From NCBI GenBank assembly GCA_014859655.1, contig JACUTT010000006.1, positions 1 through 64,000 of the forward strand: a DNA stretch of 64,000 nt, in the 5' to 3' direction. Below the pieces are notes generated by a model. That model worked only from the letters and a program-made list of their open reading frames with translations, had not been told where the DNA came from and searched no databases. Source of the stretch: Campylobacterales bacterium (GTDB taxonomy: Bacteria > Campylobacterota > Campylobacteria > Campylobacterales > Sulfurimonadaceae). Each line of letters starts with the position of its first letter. Positions within the stretch are counted from its first letter, which is position 1. Both the position numbers and the translations under genes were made by a program. Below, in pieces: positions 31,202 to 40,435 of the stretch.

Positions 31202-32536
31202 ATGCATATCGATTTAACCAAAGGCGACATCAAGGGACAGATCAAAAAGCTGGCTATCCCTGCCAGTGTGGGATTTTTCTTCCACACCATGTTTAATGTG
31301 ACCGACACCTATTTTGCGGGGATGATATCGACCCAGTCGCTCTCCGCGCTGACCCTCTCCTTCTCCATATTTTTTATGATGATCGCCTTTGCAGGAGGGA
31401 TGAGCGAGGCGGTGACGGCGTTGGTGGGAAATGCCCTGGGTGAAAAGAACAAAGACAGAGCAGCCCATATTGCTCTCAATGCCCTTCTTTTTGCCCTTGC
31501 GCTCTCGTGTGTACTGACATTTATGGGCCTCTCTTTCGCGCCCTATCTGATGGGTCTGCTTGGCGCAGAGGGAGAGTATCTGCATGAGGCTCTGGCCTAT
31601 ATCGACATCATCTTGTACGCCTCTGTTTTCTTCGTCTTGAGCTTTTTTATCAATGCCCTTTTGAACGCGGTCGGCGACACGGTCTCGTTTAGAAACGTGC
31701 TGATCTTCACGGCGATCGTCAATATCTTTTTTGACTACTGGTTTGTTCTAGGCGGCCTGGGGGTAAAACCTATGGGAATCAAAGGAATCGCTTTGGCCAC
31801 AGTGATAGCAGAGGTGATCACCTTCTTATATCTCTTTTACAGAGTGAGAAAGACCCCTCTGTTGCAGAACTATAACGCGTTTTATGTGGACAAAAACGTC
31901 TTTGCGGCGCTTCTGCAACAGGGGCTTCCGCCGAGTGCAAATATGGTTCTGATGGCAACGGGGATCTACATCATCACCTATTTTGCCGCCCCTTTTGGCA
32001 AGGAGGTGCTGGCGGCCTTTGGCATCGGTATGCGTATCGAGCAGATCATCTTAATGCCGGCCATCGGCCTGAATGTCGCGGTGCTGGCCATCGTCTCACA
32101 AAATAATGGAGCAAAAGAGTTTGAACGCATAGCGCAGACGCTGAAACTTGCGCTTTTCTACGGACTGCTGGTCTCATTGGCGGGGATGCTCTTGCTGCTT
32201 GGCGGAGCGCAAGAGCTTATAGGAATGTTCAGCAGCGATGCGAAGGTGATCAAAGAGGGTGTTCTCTATCTGCGTATTGAGGCCCTTATACTTTTCTCCT
32301 TTGTCGTGATATTTGTCAATATCGCCATGCTGCAGGGAATAGAAAAGCCCGCTTTTATTTTCTATATCTCGCTTTTTAGACAGATTGTCGCCCCGACAGT
32401 GCTGCTTGGCCTCTTTGCCTATTTGGGGCTTGGGGTACTCTGGATCTGGCTGGGCATCGCGGCGATCGTGACGCTCTCGGCCGTGATGACATGGTGGTAC
32501 AGCAAGAAGAGGCTTCTAGAGTTAAGTCAAAAATGA
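31202..32536 (+). CDS. MATE-family multidrug/Na+ efflux transporter
   Basis: This 444-residue protein has about 12 hydrophobic segments in two homologous halves. It starts MHIDLTKGDIKGQIKKLAIP with the family's typical PASVGFFFHTMFNVTDTYFAG, and the repeat copy in the second half has GLPPSANMVLMATGIY. MATE pumps export cationic drugs or metabolites in exchange for Na+ or H+. The substrate is unknown. The gene stands alone, divergent from a small membrane protein gene, with no strong ribosome site. Confidence 0.92.
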   Translation: MHIDLTKGDIKGQIKKLAIPASVGFFFHTMFNVTDTYFAGMISTQSLSALTLSFSIFFMMIAFAGGMSEAVTALVGNALGEKNKDRAAHIALNALLFALALSCVLTFMGLSFAPYLMGLLGAEGEYLHEALAYIDIILYASVFFVLSFFINALLNAVGDTVSFRNVLIFTAIVNIFFDYWFVLGGLGVKPMGIKGIALATVIAEVITFLYLFYRVRKTPLLQNYNAFYVDKNVFAALLQQGLPPSANMVLMATGIYIITYFAAPFGKEVLAAFGIGMRIEQIILMPAIGLNVAVLAIVSQNNGAKEFERIAQTLKLALFYGLLVSLAGMLLLLGGAQELIGMFSSDAKVIKEGVLYLRIEALILFSFVVIFVNIAMLQGIEKPAFIFYISLFRQIVAPTVLLGLFAYLGLGVLWIWLGIAAIVTLSAVMTWWYSKKRLLELSQK

Positions 32537-32579
32537 TAAAATGCCGTCACTGTGAATCATTGAAATTAAAAGGAAAAAT

Positions 32580-33824
32580 ATGCTTACTTTAGCGATTGGA
32601 ATCTATACACTTTATATCCTGGTCCGAGTCTATGTCAGCGTGATGCAGATCGGCTATCTCTCGCAAGCAAGGCTGCAAAAAGCTGTGCTTCTGGCTCCCG
32701 AAGAGTATCTGGAGGCAGGAAGCTACGCCATCTCCAAAGAGCGCCTCGGCCTTGTCTCTACGGTCGTCGAGTTTGCCCTTTTTATCTTCTGGATAAGCCT
32801 CGGGATATCCTGGCTGGACGGATTCTTCTCGGCACTTCCGCCGCTATGGCATACGATCATCTTTGTCCTGGGCTTTGTGGTTTTAAACTCCCTCGTCTCC
32901 TTGCCCTTCGATCTGTATCAGAAGTTTGTCATCGACGAGGCCTACGGGTTTAACAAGTCGACAGCCGGGCTCTACATCAAAGACACCCTTATCAGCACAG
33001 CGCTGATGCTGATTGTGGGCGCGCTGGTCATCTGGGGAGTGGACGAGATCATGAACCGTTTTGAGATGTGGTGGCTCTATAGCTTTGCCTTTATCTTCGG
33101 CGTGATCGTACTGATCAATATGCTCTTTCCGACGGTACGCGCACTCTTTTTTGACAAGGTGACCCCGCTCAAAGAGGGCGAACTCAAGGAGAGCATTGAA
33201 GAGATGATGCAAAAGACGGGCTTTGCCAGTTCGGGTGTTTTTGTTTCTGATGCGAGCAAGCGCGATTCACGGCTCAACGCCTATTTTGGCGGTCTGGGAA
33301 AGACAAAACGGGTAGTTCTCTTTGATACCCTGATCGAAAAACTCTCCGCAAAGGAGCTTCTGGCGGTACTGGGACATGAACTCGGCCACTTTGCCCACGG
33401 CGATATCTACAAAAACATGGGGATGATGGGAATGCTGCTTTTTGCGATGTTCGCGCTCTTTGGCAACCTTAGCGAAAACCTCTTTTTGCAGATGGGCGTT
33501 GCGGCAACGCCAGGTGTGGTGATGGTGCTTTTTATGCTCTTTATGCCCGTGCTTGGTTTTGTGATGATGCCTTTGTTGGGCCTTGTAAGCCGTCACAATG
33601 AGTTTGAAGCGGACAAAACCGGCGCCGAACTGGGCGGGGGAGAGCATCTTGCCTCCGCCTTGCAGAAGCTGGTGAGCGAGAACAAGAGCTTTCCGCTCTC
33701 GCATCCGGTCTACATCTTTTTCAACTACACCCACCCGCCGGTCATCGAACGCCTCAAAGCGCTTGGTGTCGAGGTGGTTCCTTCTCACAGCGATGCGAGA
33801 GCAGGCGCATGTCCAGAACTGTAG
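32580..33824 (+). CDS. M48-family (Ste24-like) membrane metalloprotease
   Basis: This 414-residue integral membrane protease has several spans before and after the zinc site HELGHFAHGD (HELGH at 266-270) and a downstream glutamate in NEFEADKTGAEL. The order (N-terminal membrane domain, then zinc motif) is like CAAX protease Ste24 rather than HtpX, which is smaller. Prokaryotic members probably serve membrane protein quality control. AAAGGA precedes the ATG. It overlaps prmC by 16 bases. Confidence 0.92.
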   Translation: MLTLAIGIYTLYILVRVYVSVMQIGYLSQARLQKAVLLAPEEYLEAGSYAISKERLGLVSTVVEFALFIFWISLGISWLDGFFSALPPLWHTIIFVLGFVVLNSLVSLPFDLYQKFVIDEAYGFNKSTAGLYIKDTLISTALMLIVGALVIWGVDEIMNRFEMWWLYSFAFIFGVIVLINMLFPTVRALFFDKVTPLKEGELKESIEEMMQKTGFASSGVFVSDASKRDSRLNAYFGGLGKTKRVVLFDTLIEKLSAKELLAVLGHELGHFAHGDIYKNMGMMGMLLFAMFALFGNLSENLFLQMGVAATPGVVMVLFMLFMPVLGFVMMPLLGLVSRHNEFEADKTGAELGGGEHLASALQKLVSENKSFPLSHPVYIFFNYTHPPVIERLKALGVEVVPSHSDARAGACPEL

Positions 33825-34627
33825 ATCAATGGCTCGAATCGGGTGCGGCTAAGCTAAGAGAGGTCGCCGAACGGCCGCGCCGAGAAGCGGAGATACTGCT
33901 GGGGCATATCTTGAAATGCGACCAGCTCTATCTGATAGTACATCTTGACGAAGAGGTTGAGGCGGAGGGGTATATGGCACTCGTGCAGCGGCGCGCGCTC
34001 AATGAGCCGATCGAGTACATCACCCAGAGTGTCAGCTTCTTTTCCCAGGAGTTCTACATTTCTCCCGGAGCGCTTATTCCGCGTCCCGAGACAGAGCTTC
34101 TGATCGAAAAGCTGCTTGAAAAGATCGATCCTTTGAGTACGGAGAGCTTTGTCGAAGTCGGCGTGGGAAGCGGAGTCATCTCGATCGTCCTGGCCCAGCA
34201 TCTCAACAATGCAAGTTTTATAGCCACCGACATCAGCGCCGATGCGATAGCCATCGCAAAGAAAAACATAGAGTTCAAAGGTGTGAGTGAGCGCATCGCC
34301 TTGGTAAAGACGGACCTTCTTGAGGGGATAGAGCAGAAGATCGACATTCTGGTCTCCAACCCGCCCTATATCGCCAACGAGGTCATGCTGGAGTCAAATC
34401 TTGACTATGAGCCGCAAAATGCGCTTTTCGGCGGCGAGGTCGGTGACGAGATACTGCAACGACTCATTGACGAGGCCTTTGAACGCAATGTCCGCATATT
34501 GGCCTGCGAGATGGGGTATGACCAAAAAGAGAAGATCCTTGCCTATTGCAGCGATAAAAAGGTAAAATCTTTAGAGTTTTACAGCGACTATGCCGGCCAT
34601 GACCGCGGGTTTATTATGGAACTTTAG
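33809..34627 (+). CDS. prmC: Release factor glutamine N5-methyltransferase PrmC
   Basis: PrmC methylates the GGQ glutamine of RF1 and RF2. The 272-residue protein has an N-terminal helical domain and a SAM-binding domain with FVEVGVGSGVISIVLA and the substrate-glutamine motif NPPY at 184-187, followed by EPQNALFGGEVG. It is cotranscribed with the protease upstream through a 16-base overlap. Confidence 0.94.
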   Translation: MSRTVDQWLESGAAKLREVAERPRREAEILLGHILKCDQLYLIVHLDEEVEAEGYMALVQRRALNEPIEYITQSVSFFSQEFYISPGALIPRPETELLIEKLLEKIDPLSTESFVEVGVGSGVISIVLAQHLNNASFIATDISADAIAIAKKNIEFKGVSERIALVKTDLLEGIEQKIDILVSNPPYIANEVMLESNLDYEPQNALFGGEVGDEILQRLIDEAFERNVRILACEMGYDQKEKILAYCSDKKVKSLEFYSDYAGHDRGFIMEL

Positions 34628-34665
34628 GGCACCTCTACCAAGACGATAAAAATTAAGGAGCTAAA

Positions 34666-35154
34666 ATGATGAAATTAAAACGTATAATGGACATGGTCTA
34701 TCTGATCCTGCTCGGAGCGACAATAGGCGGCATACTGGCCATAGGCATCATTATGACCTCGACAATATTTAACTCTGAGGCCTATATCGGGCCGCTGCTT
34801 TCGCATTATCAAGAGGGGAGCATCATGAGCGCAGGCTTTGATAAGTTCTCCTACTTTTTAGGCTTTATGGGGATCGTGATCTTTTCCTACGAGATGTTTT
34901 CCTACAAGACACTTCAGACCGACAAGACCGTCATACTCACGACGCTTGTGGCGCTTTCTACGATAGGGCTTTTTATCGGTGTTTATATGCCCAAGATCCT
35001 TGAAATGCAGGCCCAGGGCGAAGAAGTAACAAAGAGCATTGCCTTTGAAAATCTGCATCTGGGCAGCGAGATCGATTTCAAGATCCTGCTGATTTCTCTG
35101 ATCGTGTTGATGGGGCGCCGTCTTTATGTCCTTCTTGGAAAAAAATACGCATGA
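34666..35154 (+). CDS. DUF4149-family membrane protein
   Basis: This 162-residue protein has about four hydrophobic segments and the DUF4149-like N-terminal pattern (LILLGATIGGILAIGIIMTS followed by a soluble loop). Function in the family is unknown. AAGGAG precedes a double ATG. It overlaps the ABC ATPase gene by 4 bases, so the two are likely made together. Confidence 0.8.
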   Translation: MMKLKRIMDMVYLILLGATIGGILAIGIIMTSTIFNSEAYIGPLLSHYQEGSIMSAGFDKFSYFLGFMGIVIFSYEMFSYKTLQTDKTVILTTLVALSTIGLFIGVYMPKILEMQAQGEEVTKSIAFENLHLGSEIDFKILLISLIVLMGRRLYVLLGKKYA

Positions 35155-35903
35155 TCCATTTTAAAGGCATTTGTAAACGCTTCGGTAAAAGAGAGATCCT
35201 CAGAGGGGTTGACCTGAATATCGTCAAGGGCAAGACGACGGTTGTCTTTGGGGTCTCCGGGAGCGGAAAGTCAACAATGATCAAGCACATCGTAGGACTC
35301 TTGGCGCCTGACAAAGGCGAGATCATAGTTGATGGTGAACAGATCGTAGGCTGCTCGGAAGAGAAGATGCGTGCCATCCGCAAAGAGGTGGGGTTTTTGT
35401 TTCAAAGCGGTGCGCTTTTTGACAGTATGAATGTTTACGAAAATATCGCCTTTCCTCTACGTGAACACACCACGATGAGCGAAGAAGAGATCCATGAGAG
35501 TGTTTTCTCCAAGCTTGCTATGGTGGGTCTCAAAGCGGAAGAGATAGCCACACTTTTTCCGGATGAACTCTCCGGCGGTATGCGAAAACGCGTAGGCCTG
35601 GCGCGGACCATTGTACTGGAGCCGAAGGTCATTCTCTATGACGAGCCGACGTCGGGGCTTGACCCTGTTACCAGCGATCATATTACGCAGATGATCATTA
35701 AACTTCAGCATGAGCTTAAGGTGACCTCAGTTCTGATCTCGCATGACGTTCAGGAGAGTTTTAAGGCAGGAGACTACTTTGCGATGCTGCTTGAGGGTAA
35801 GATCATCGCCTACGGCGATGAAGAGGAGATTAGAAATTCGGCACATCCTGCCGTCCAGCAGTTCTTGCACGGAAAGAGCCAAGGCCCTATTCAGTTTGCA
35901 TAA
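35151..35903 (+). CDS. MlaF-type ABC transporter ATP-binding protein
   Basis: This 250-residue ATPase has Walker A GVSGSGKST near residue 37, the signature LSGGMRKRVGLAR near 140 and Walker B VILYDEPTSGLDP near 160. The GMRKR form of the signature is typical of MlaF/Mce-linked ATPases that move phospholipids between the outer and inner membranes. The expected permease (MlaE) and MCE protein (MlaD) genes are not in the window. The upstream DUF4149 gene overlaps it by 4 bases. Confidence 0.88.
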   Translation: MIHFKGICKRFGKREILRGVDLNIVKGKTTVVFGVSGSGKSTMIKHIVGLLAPDKGEIIVDGEQIVGCSEEKMRAIRKEVGFLFQSGALFDSMNVYENIAFPLREHTTMSEEEIHESVFSKLAMVGLKAEEIATLFPDELSGGMRKRVGLARTIVLEPKVILYDEPTSGLDPVTSDHITQMIIKLQHELKVTSVLISHDVQESFKAGDYFAMLLEGKIIAYGDEEEIRNSAHPAVQQFLHGKSQGPIQFA

Positions 35904-35911
35904 AAGAAAAT

Positions 35912-36220
35912 CTACTTCTTTTTAGGACGGTTCTGCTCTCCAAAACGTGCTTCCCACCACTCATGCGGCGATGCTGCCTTCTCTCTTATGTCTTCTTCTT
36001 TAAAACTGTACGCATAACTGTTGCAGTAGTTTAGAATGATCTGGTAGGCCTCATTGATCTGCGCGCTCATTTTTTGCGCGGTGATGATATCATCTGGATT
36101 TTTGTCGGGATGCCATTTTTGCATTAGGCTTCGGTATTTCTGTTTGATTTCAAAAAGGGTGGCTCTGTCGGAGAGGCCAAGGAGAGTCTTGGCCTTAAGG
36201 AGTGTAGTTATGGAGCTCAT
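35912..36220 (-). CDS. Small J-domain protein
   Basis: This 102-residue protein consists almost only of a J domain: KTLLGLSDRATLFEIKQKYR, the HPD motif in KWHPDKN (37-39) and INEAYQIILNYC. A short C-terminal tail has EWWEARFGE. It has no zinc or Gly/Phe region, so it is a class C co-chaperone that would stimulate a DnaK partner on a specific client. It lies 33 bases downstream of ftsZ on the same strand and may be cotranscribed with the division genes. Confidence 0.88.
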   Translation of the reverse strand: MSSITTLLKAKTLLGLSDRATLFEIKQKYRSLMQKWHPDKNPDDIITAQKMSAQINEAYQIILNYCNSYAYSFKEEDIREKAASPHEWWEARFGEQNRPKKK

Positions 36221-36253
36221 AAAGAGACCTTTAGAGGTGCATCTAAAACGGAT

Positions 36254-37396
36254 TTAGTCTTTTTGCTGGCGCATATAGGTCGGCACATCTAAGAAAGCTT
36301 CGCTTCCTTCGAAGTTTTCACCGCCGACAACTTTCAGCACAGGGCGCTGGATATGGACTGTCTTGGTCTCTTTTGGCGTGTCGAAACTTGCATTGTTCGT
36401 TGCGTTTGAGCCCTTGTTTAGCTCTTTTTCAAAGCCGGTGGCAACGAGCGTGATACGGACATAGTCCTTCTCAAGGGTAGCGTCGGTGGTTGTTCCGAAA
36501 ATGATATCCGCATCTTCATCCGCTGACTCTTCGATGACCTGCATCGCTTCGTTCATCTCGATAAGCGGGAAGTCAGGGTGCATATGGAAATGCACAAGCA
36601 CGCCCATCGCTCCGTTGATCGACATGTTGTCAAGAAGAGGCGACTCGATAGCGGATTTGATCGCTTCATAGGCCGCATTGTCACCTTGATGGATGCCTAC
36701 ACCCATCAGTGCCATGCCTCTGTGGCTCATCACCGTCTGAAGGTCGGCAAAGTCAAGATTGATGTCATTTGCACCGGATGCTAAAATGACGCCCGAAGTA
36801 CCGCTGACCGCTTGAGCGAGAACACTGTCTACAAGCCTGAAACTCTCTTTGATGCCCATGTTTCTGTCGACGATGGAGAGAAGCTTGTCATTAGGAATAA
36901 CGACAATAGAGTCGGACTCTTTTTTAAGCTCTTCAAGACCTGCCATCGCGACCTTCATGCGTTTGCGCTGCTCAAACATAAAGGGTTTGGTTACTACCGA
37001 GACCGTCAAGGCGCCGGCTTCTTTGGCGATCTTCGCAATTACCGGAGCCGCGCCTGTGCCTGTACCGCCGCCAAGGCCTGCTGCAACAAAAACAATGTCC
37101 GCACCCTCAAGTGCATTGCGGATGTCGTCATAGCTTTCGATGGCCGACTCTCTGCCGACATCGGGCTTCATTCCCGCACCAAGACCCTTGGTGAGTTTTG
37201 TGCCTAGCTGTATTTTCGTACAGCTTTCGGCGTGATCGAGCATCTGCGCATCGGTATTGGCAACGATCATCTCGATGCCGGTGATGCCCTCTTTTATCAT
37301 ATGTGCGATCATGTTTCCGCCGCCTCCGCCTACACCGACTACAATGATCTTGGCTCCCGAAACCGTTGCTGTCTCTTCTATGCTGAATGCTTCCAT
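36254..37396 (-). CDS. ftsZ: Cell division GTPase FtsZ
   Basis: FtsZ polymerises into the division ring. The 380-residue protein has [13 protein letters not shown] near residue 21, the tubulin signature GGGTGTG (109-115) and the T7-loop region [14 protein letters not shown] variable linker ends in [13 protein letters not shown], the C-terminal peptide that binds FtsA and other partners. GGAGAG precedes the ATG. It lies 22 bases after ftsA in the order ppiD-like, ftsA, ftsZ, J-protein. Confidence 0.97.
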   Translation of the reverse strand: MEAFSIEETATVSGAKIIVVGVGGGGGNMIAHMIKEGITGIEMIVANTDAQMLDHAESCTKIQLGTKLTKGLGAGMKPDVGRESAIESYDDIRNALEGADIVFVAAGLGGGTGTGAAPVIAKIAKEAGALTVSVVTKPFMFEQRKRMKVAMAGLEELKKESDSIVVIPNDKLLSIVDRNMGIKESFRLVDSVLAQAVSGTSGVILASGANDINLDFADLQTVMSHRGMALMGVGIHQGDNAAYEAIKSAIESPLLDNMSINGAMGVLVHFHMHPDFPLIEMNEAMQVIEESADEDADIIFGTTTDATLEKDYVRITLVATGFEKELNKGSNATNNASFDTPKETKTVHIQRPVLKVVGGENFEGSEAFLDVPTYMRQQKD

Positions 37397-37418
37397 TATG
37401 CTCTCTCCTTAAATTGAA

Positions 37419-38798
37419 CTAGAATAGTTGTGTTGCCCATTGCCAGACCTTATTGAAAAGATTTGGCTCATCTTTTTTAATCTTGTGCGAGGCGATGGAC
37501 GCCAGTTCACTTTTGACATCGCTGTTACGGATGTTGATGTTTGTCTCTTCGTCTTCGCCGATACCTGGTGCGATATTGCTGATGTTCGGTGTCAGTCTCT
37601 CTTCCATGCTCTCGTTTCGGTGGCGCATATGCTTGTTGACATCGATCTCGTAAGGAGCGTAGCCGCCTGCCGAGTACTTCAAAAGACCGATCGCACCAGA
37701 GTATGAGGGGTCTCTGAGGGTATCAAAAAGGCCTTCCATCTCGTTTGGCTTTGCCAGACGTACGGGCATATTGTCAAAGATCGCAACCGCGAGTTCACGC
37801 AGGCCTTCCATCTTTGTAAATCCGCCCGTAAGGACGATCCCGGCACCCAGGTGCTCTTTCAGACCGCTTTTTTCAATCGACTGGGCGATGATCATCAACG
37901 TCTCTTCGACACGGGCGTAGATGACATTGTAGACGACTTCCAAAGAGACTTCGTGCGTCGTCTTCTCGTCGCCAATGACCGGGAGTTCAACCAGGTCATT
38001 GGAAGGTGCATGCAGACTTCCGTAGGTCATCTTGACATTGTCCGCCGTATTTAACGGAGTGTGCAGCGCCATGGAGAGGTCGTTGGTGATGTGGTTCGAG
38101 CCGACACCCAGGAAATCGTTGTAGCGAATGGAATTTCCCGAATGGATGACAAGGTTGCAGGTCGAGCCGCCCATGTCGATCACCGCCGCTCCGAGCTCTT
38201 TTTCGTCCGAGTTGAGGGTTGCTATAGCAGAAGCGTATCCGCTGAGAACGATGTTTTCAACCTCTACGCCTGCGGCGCGAACCGCTTTGCGGAGGTTGTT
38301 GAGATTTGACTTCTGGGTGGTGATGATGTGCGTTTCGACTTCCAAACGCGCTGCGTTCATTCCCAGAGGGTCTTCGATAAAGTCCTGATCATCGACTTTG
38401 AAGTTGTACGGAAGCGTATGCAGCACCTCATACTCATTGGGGATGTTCGCGTTGTACAAGGAGGTCTGCATCACACGGTTGATCTCTTTGAGGCCGACCT
38501 CTTTGTTGGGGATGTTGACGATGCCGCTGGAGTTTAGACTCTTGGTGTAGGCGCCCGAGATAGAGACGATTGCCTTGGTAAAGTTTGTACCGGCAACGCG
38601 TTTGGCATCATTAAGGGCATTTTTGATCGACTTGGAGGCAAGCTCTATGTTTGTGATGCTGCCTTTTTTTAATCCCTGTGCCTTGCTTATGCCCGCGCCC
38701 AGGATCTGGATCTTGTCATCTTCATCGATATCAGCGATGATAGCACAGATCTTTGTCGAGCCGATGTCAATGGCAAGTACTGTTCTATTCAAAGTCAA
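37419..38798 (-). CDS. ftsA: Cell division protein FtsA
   Basis: FtsA is the actin-like membrane tether of FtsZ. The 459-residue protein has the phosphate-1 motif AIDIGSTKICAII at its start, SHS2 inserts, the second ATP motif AVIDMGGSTCNLVI near residue 205 and GIVLTGGFTKMEGL near 322. It ends in the amphipathic helix NLFNKVWQWATQLF that binds membrane. It overlaps the upstream PpiD-like gene by 4 bases. ftsQ is not present beside it. Confidence 0.95.
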   Translation of the reverse strand: MTLNRTVLAIDIGSTKICAIIADIDEDDKIQILGAGISKAQGLKKGSITNIELASKSIKNALNDAKRVAGTNFTKAIVSISGAYTKSLNSSGIVNIPNKEVGLKEINRVMQTSLYNANIPNEYEVLHTLPYNFKVDDQDFIEDPLGMNAARLEVETHIITTQKSNLNNLRKAVRAAGVEVENIVLSGYASAIATLNSDEKELGAAVIDMGGSTCNLVIHSGNSIRYNDFLGVGSNHITNDLSMALHTPLNTADNVKMTYGSLHAPSNDLVELPVIGDEKTTHEVSLEVVYNVIYARVEETLMIIAQSIEKSGLKEHLGAGIVLTGGFTKMEGLRELAVAIFDNMPVRLAKPNEMEGLFDTLRDPSYSGAIGLLKYSAGGYAPYEIDVNKHMRHRNESMEERLTPNISNIAPGIGEDEETNINIRNSDVKSELASIASHKIKKDEPNLFNKVWQWATQLF

Positions 38799-40267
38799 TT
38801 TCCTTTTAGATATGAAGTCACCGGATACTGTGCTTCAAGTTTTTTCAGTAATCCATCATTCAAGAGAGATGTTTTAAGGCGTAATACATTTTTCTCTTGG
38901 GTATTGTTCTCTTTCGCGAGCAACTTCTGTTCCAAAATATTAAATAGTACGATCTTATTGCCTTTGAGCTCAATAAATCCGCGTTTGTCCTGCTGGGCAA
39001 AAAGTGCTTCAAGAAATTCTGCCGCTTCATGCTCAGCCAAAGGAGGAAGCTTGGCGATGCTCTCACGTGTTAGAAATGCAGATGTTTTCCCGCTGAAAGT
39101 CGCCAGAGAGTTTTTGGCAAGGGTTCTGAGTTGCTCAGTTGTCTGCTCTGCGCTGAGAGCTTCTGCGACCTGGGCTTTGGCTTCTTCAAAGCTTTTTGGT
39201 TCGCTTCCCTTGCTTGTGATCAGTTTGAAGATCAAAAACTTACCCTTTATCTCTTGAGGTTTAAGGTAAGGCTTCTCCAAACTAAGCTTAGAGATCTTTT
39301 CAAGTACTTCCGGACCGAAAGGATTGCTGCTTTCGCTGAGGGAAAAGGCTTGTGTACTCACCGATGGGTCCAGGGACTCTTTTTTGTAGCTAATGTAAGT
39401 ACGAAGGGCCTCTTTGTTCGTGGCTTCGGTATTAAGCGCAGAGATGAGATCGGGCTTGGCCTCTTCAAAACTTTTTATCATCCCTTCTTCGTTGACAAAC
39501 TCATGTTTGCTGTTTTCATATGCCTCTTTCAGTTCCTCTTCGCTGTAGCTCTTACTAACAGTGGTCTGCTCGATCACCTCCACTTGAAAGCTTGGTTCGC
39601 TCATATACTCGAACTTATGCGCTTCCCAGTAGCTCTTAATCTCCTCTTCGCTCGAGGAAACCTTGATCATCGACGCGTCAAGCACCTTGTAGGAGATCTT
39701 GTCGTTGATATAAAGTGCCATAGAGACGGCTTCATTTTCCAGGGGAAGTGCTTTTGGAGAGAATATCTCCATCATCTTATTGAGCAGCAAGGAGCGTCTG
39801 ACATCACTCTCGTACTGAGAGATGTTGAGCTGGGCCTGTTTCAGGACTTTTTGATAAGTCTCTTTGTCAAATTTTCCGTCTTTGAAAAATGCATCTGTAG
39901 AAGCGATATTGCTGCTCAGCTCTTTATCGGTGACGACAAGCTTGAACTTTTCAGCAAGGTTGAGCAAAAGTGCCTCGTTGATTAGCTGGCGCAGGGTTTG
40001 CTGCTCAAGACCAAAGGCTTTGGCCTGGGCCTCATCGAACTTACCTTGGAACATCTGGTTGTACTGTGCGAAAAGTTGACGATAGCCTGTGTTCATCTGG
40101 TGAACAGAGATCTCTACGTCTCCGACCTTGGCAACCGAATCCGCACTGCGTCCTGAAAAGCTTCCGCTTCCAATAGCGAACATCGGGCCGGCTGCAATAA
40201 AGGCACCACCGCTGATCCAGAGGGTGATGATTAAGTATTTACGATGTCTTTGCATCCATGTAATCAT
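38795..40267 (-). CDS. SurA/PpiD-like membrane-anchored periplasmic chaperone
   Basis: This 490-residue protein has an N-terminal signal anchor (about residues 10-30) followed by the SurA N-terminal region (VAKVGDVEISVHQMNTGYRQ, QQTLRQLINEALLLNLAEKF). A parvulin-type domain region is weakly conserved around residues 215-375, and a helical C-terminus follows. The layout matches PpiD-type folding factors. The canonical catalytic parvulin motifs are not obvious, so it may be a chaperone only. It is the first gene of the ftsA-ftsZ unit in this genome. Confidence 0.85.
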   Translation of the reverse strand: MITWMQRHRKYLIITLWISGGAFIAAGPMFAIGSGSFSGRSADSVAKVGDVEISVHQMNTGYRQLFAQYNQMFQGKFDEAQAKAFGLEQQTLRQLINEALLLNLAEKFKLVVTDKELSSNIASTDAFFKDGKFDKETYQKVLKQAQLNISQYESDVRRSLLLNKMMEIFSPKALPLENEAVSMALYINDKISYKVLDASMIKVSSSEEEIKSYWEAHKFEYMSEPSFQVEVIEQTTVSKSYSEEELKEAYENSKHEFVNEEGMIKSFEEAKPDLISALNTEATNKEALRTYISYKKESLDPSVSTQAFSLSESSNPFGPEVLEKISKLSLEKPYLKPQEIKGKFLIFKLITSKGSEPKSFEEAKAQVAEALSAEQTTEQLRTLAKNSLATFSGKTSAFLTRESIAKLPPLAEHEAAEFLEALFAQQDKRGFIELKGNKIVLFNILEQKLLAKENNTQEKNVLRLKTSLLNDGLLKKLEAQYPVTSYLKGN

Positions 40268-40355
40268 ATAAGTTATCCTTAAATTATAATAAGAGATATT
40301 TTAGTGTGTTGAGTATTAAAAGACTATAAAGATGCCCTGGATACAGGTGAATTGT

Positions 40356-40379
40356 GCCAGATGTAACAATATATCTGGC
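40356..40379 (+). promoter_or_regulatory. Inverted repeat in the bioA/ppiD-like divergent spacer (candidate operator)
   Basis: GCCAGAT (40356-40362) and ATCTGGC (40373-40379) form a perfect 7-bp dyad with a 10-base centre. It ends 17 bases before a TATAAT (40397-40402), so it covers the -35 region of the presumed bioA promoter. It does not resemble the known BirA operator. Confidence 0.4.
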
Positions 40380-40396
40380 CTAAAGGGGGCTTTGAT

Positions 40397-40402
40397 TATA
40401 AT
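40397..40402 (+). promoter_or_regulatory. Likely -10 box for bioA
   Basis: A perfect TATAAT lies 33 bases upstream of the bioA ATG at 40436. Confidence 0.45.
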
Positions 40403-40435
40403 TTTCGAAGCAAAATGCTCTCTAAAAGGGAAAAC

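Noticed and set aside
34627-36240. GGGCACCTCTA at 34628 and a similar inverted string near 36231, resembling the MITE end
   Set aside because: Only 10-11 bases match and neither continues into the 24-bp end; the genes between are ordinary, so chance is more likely.
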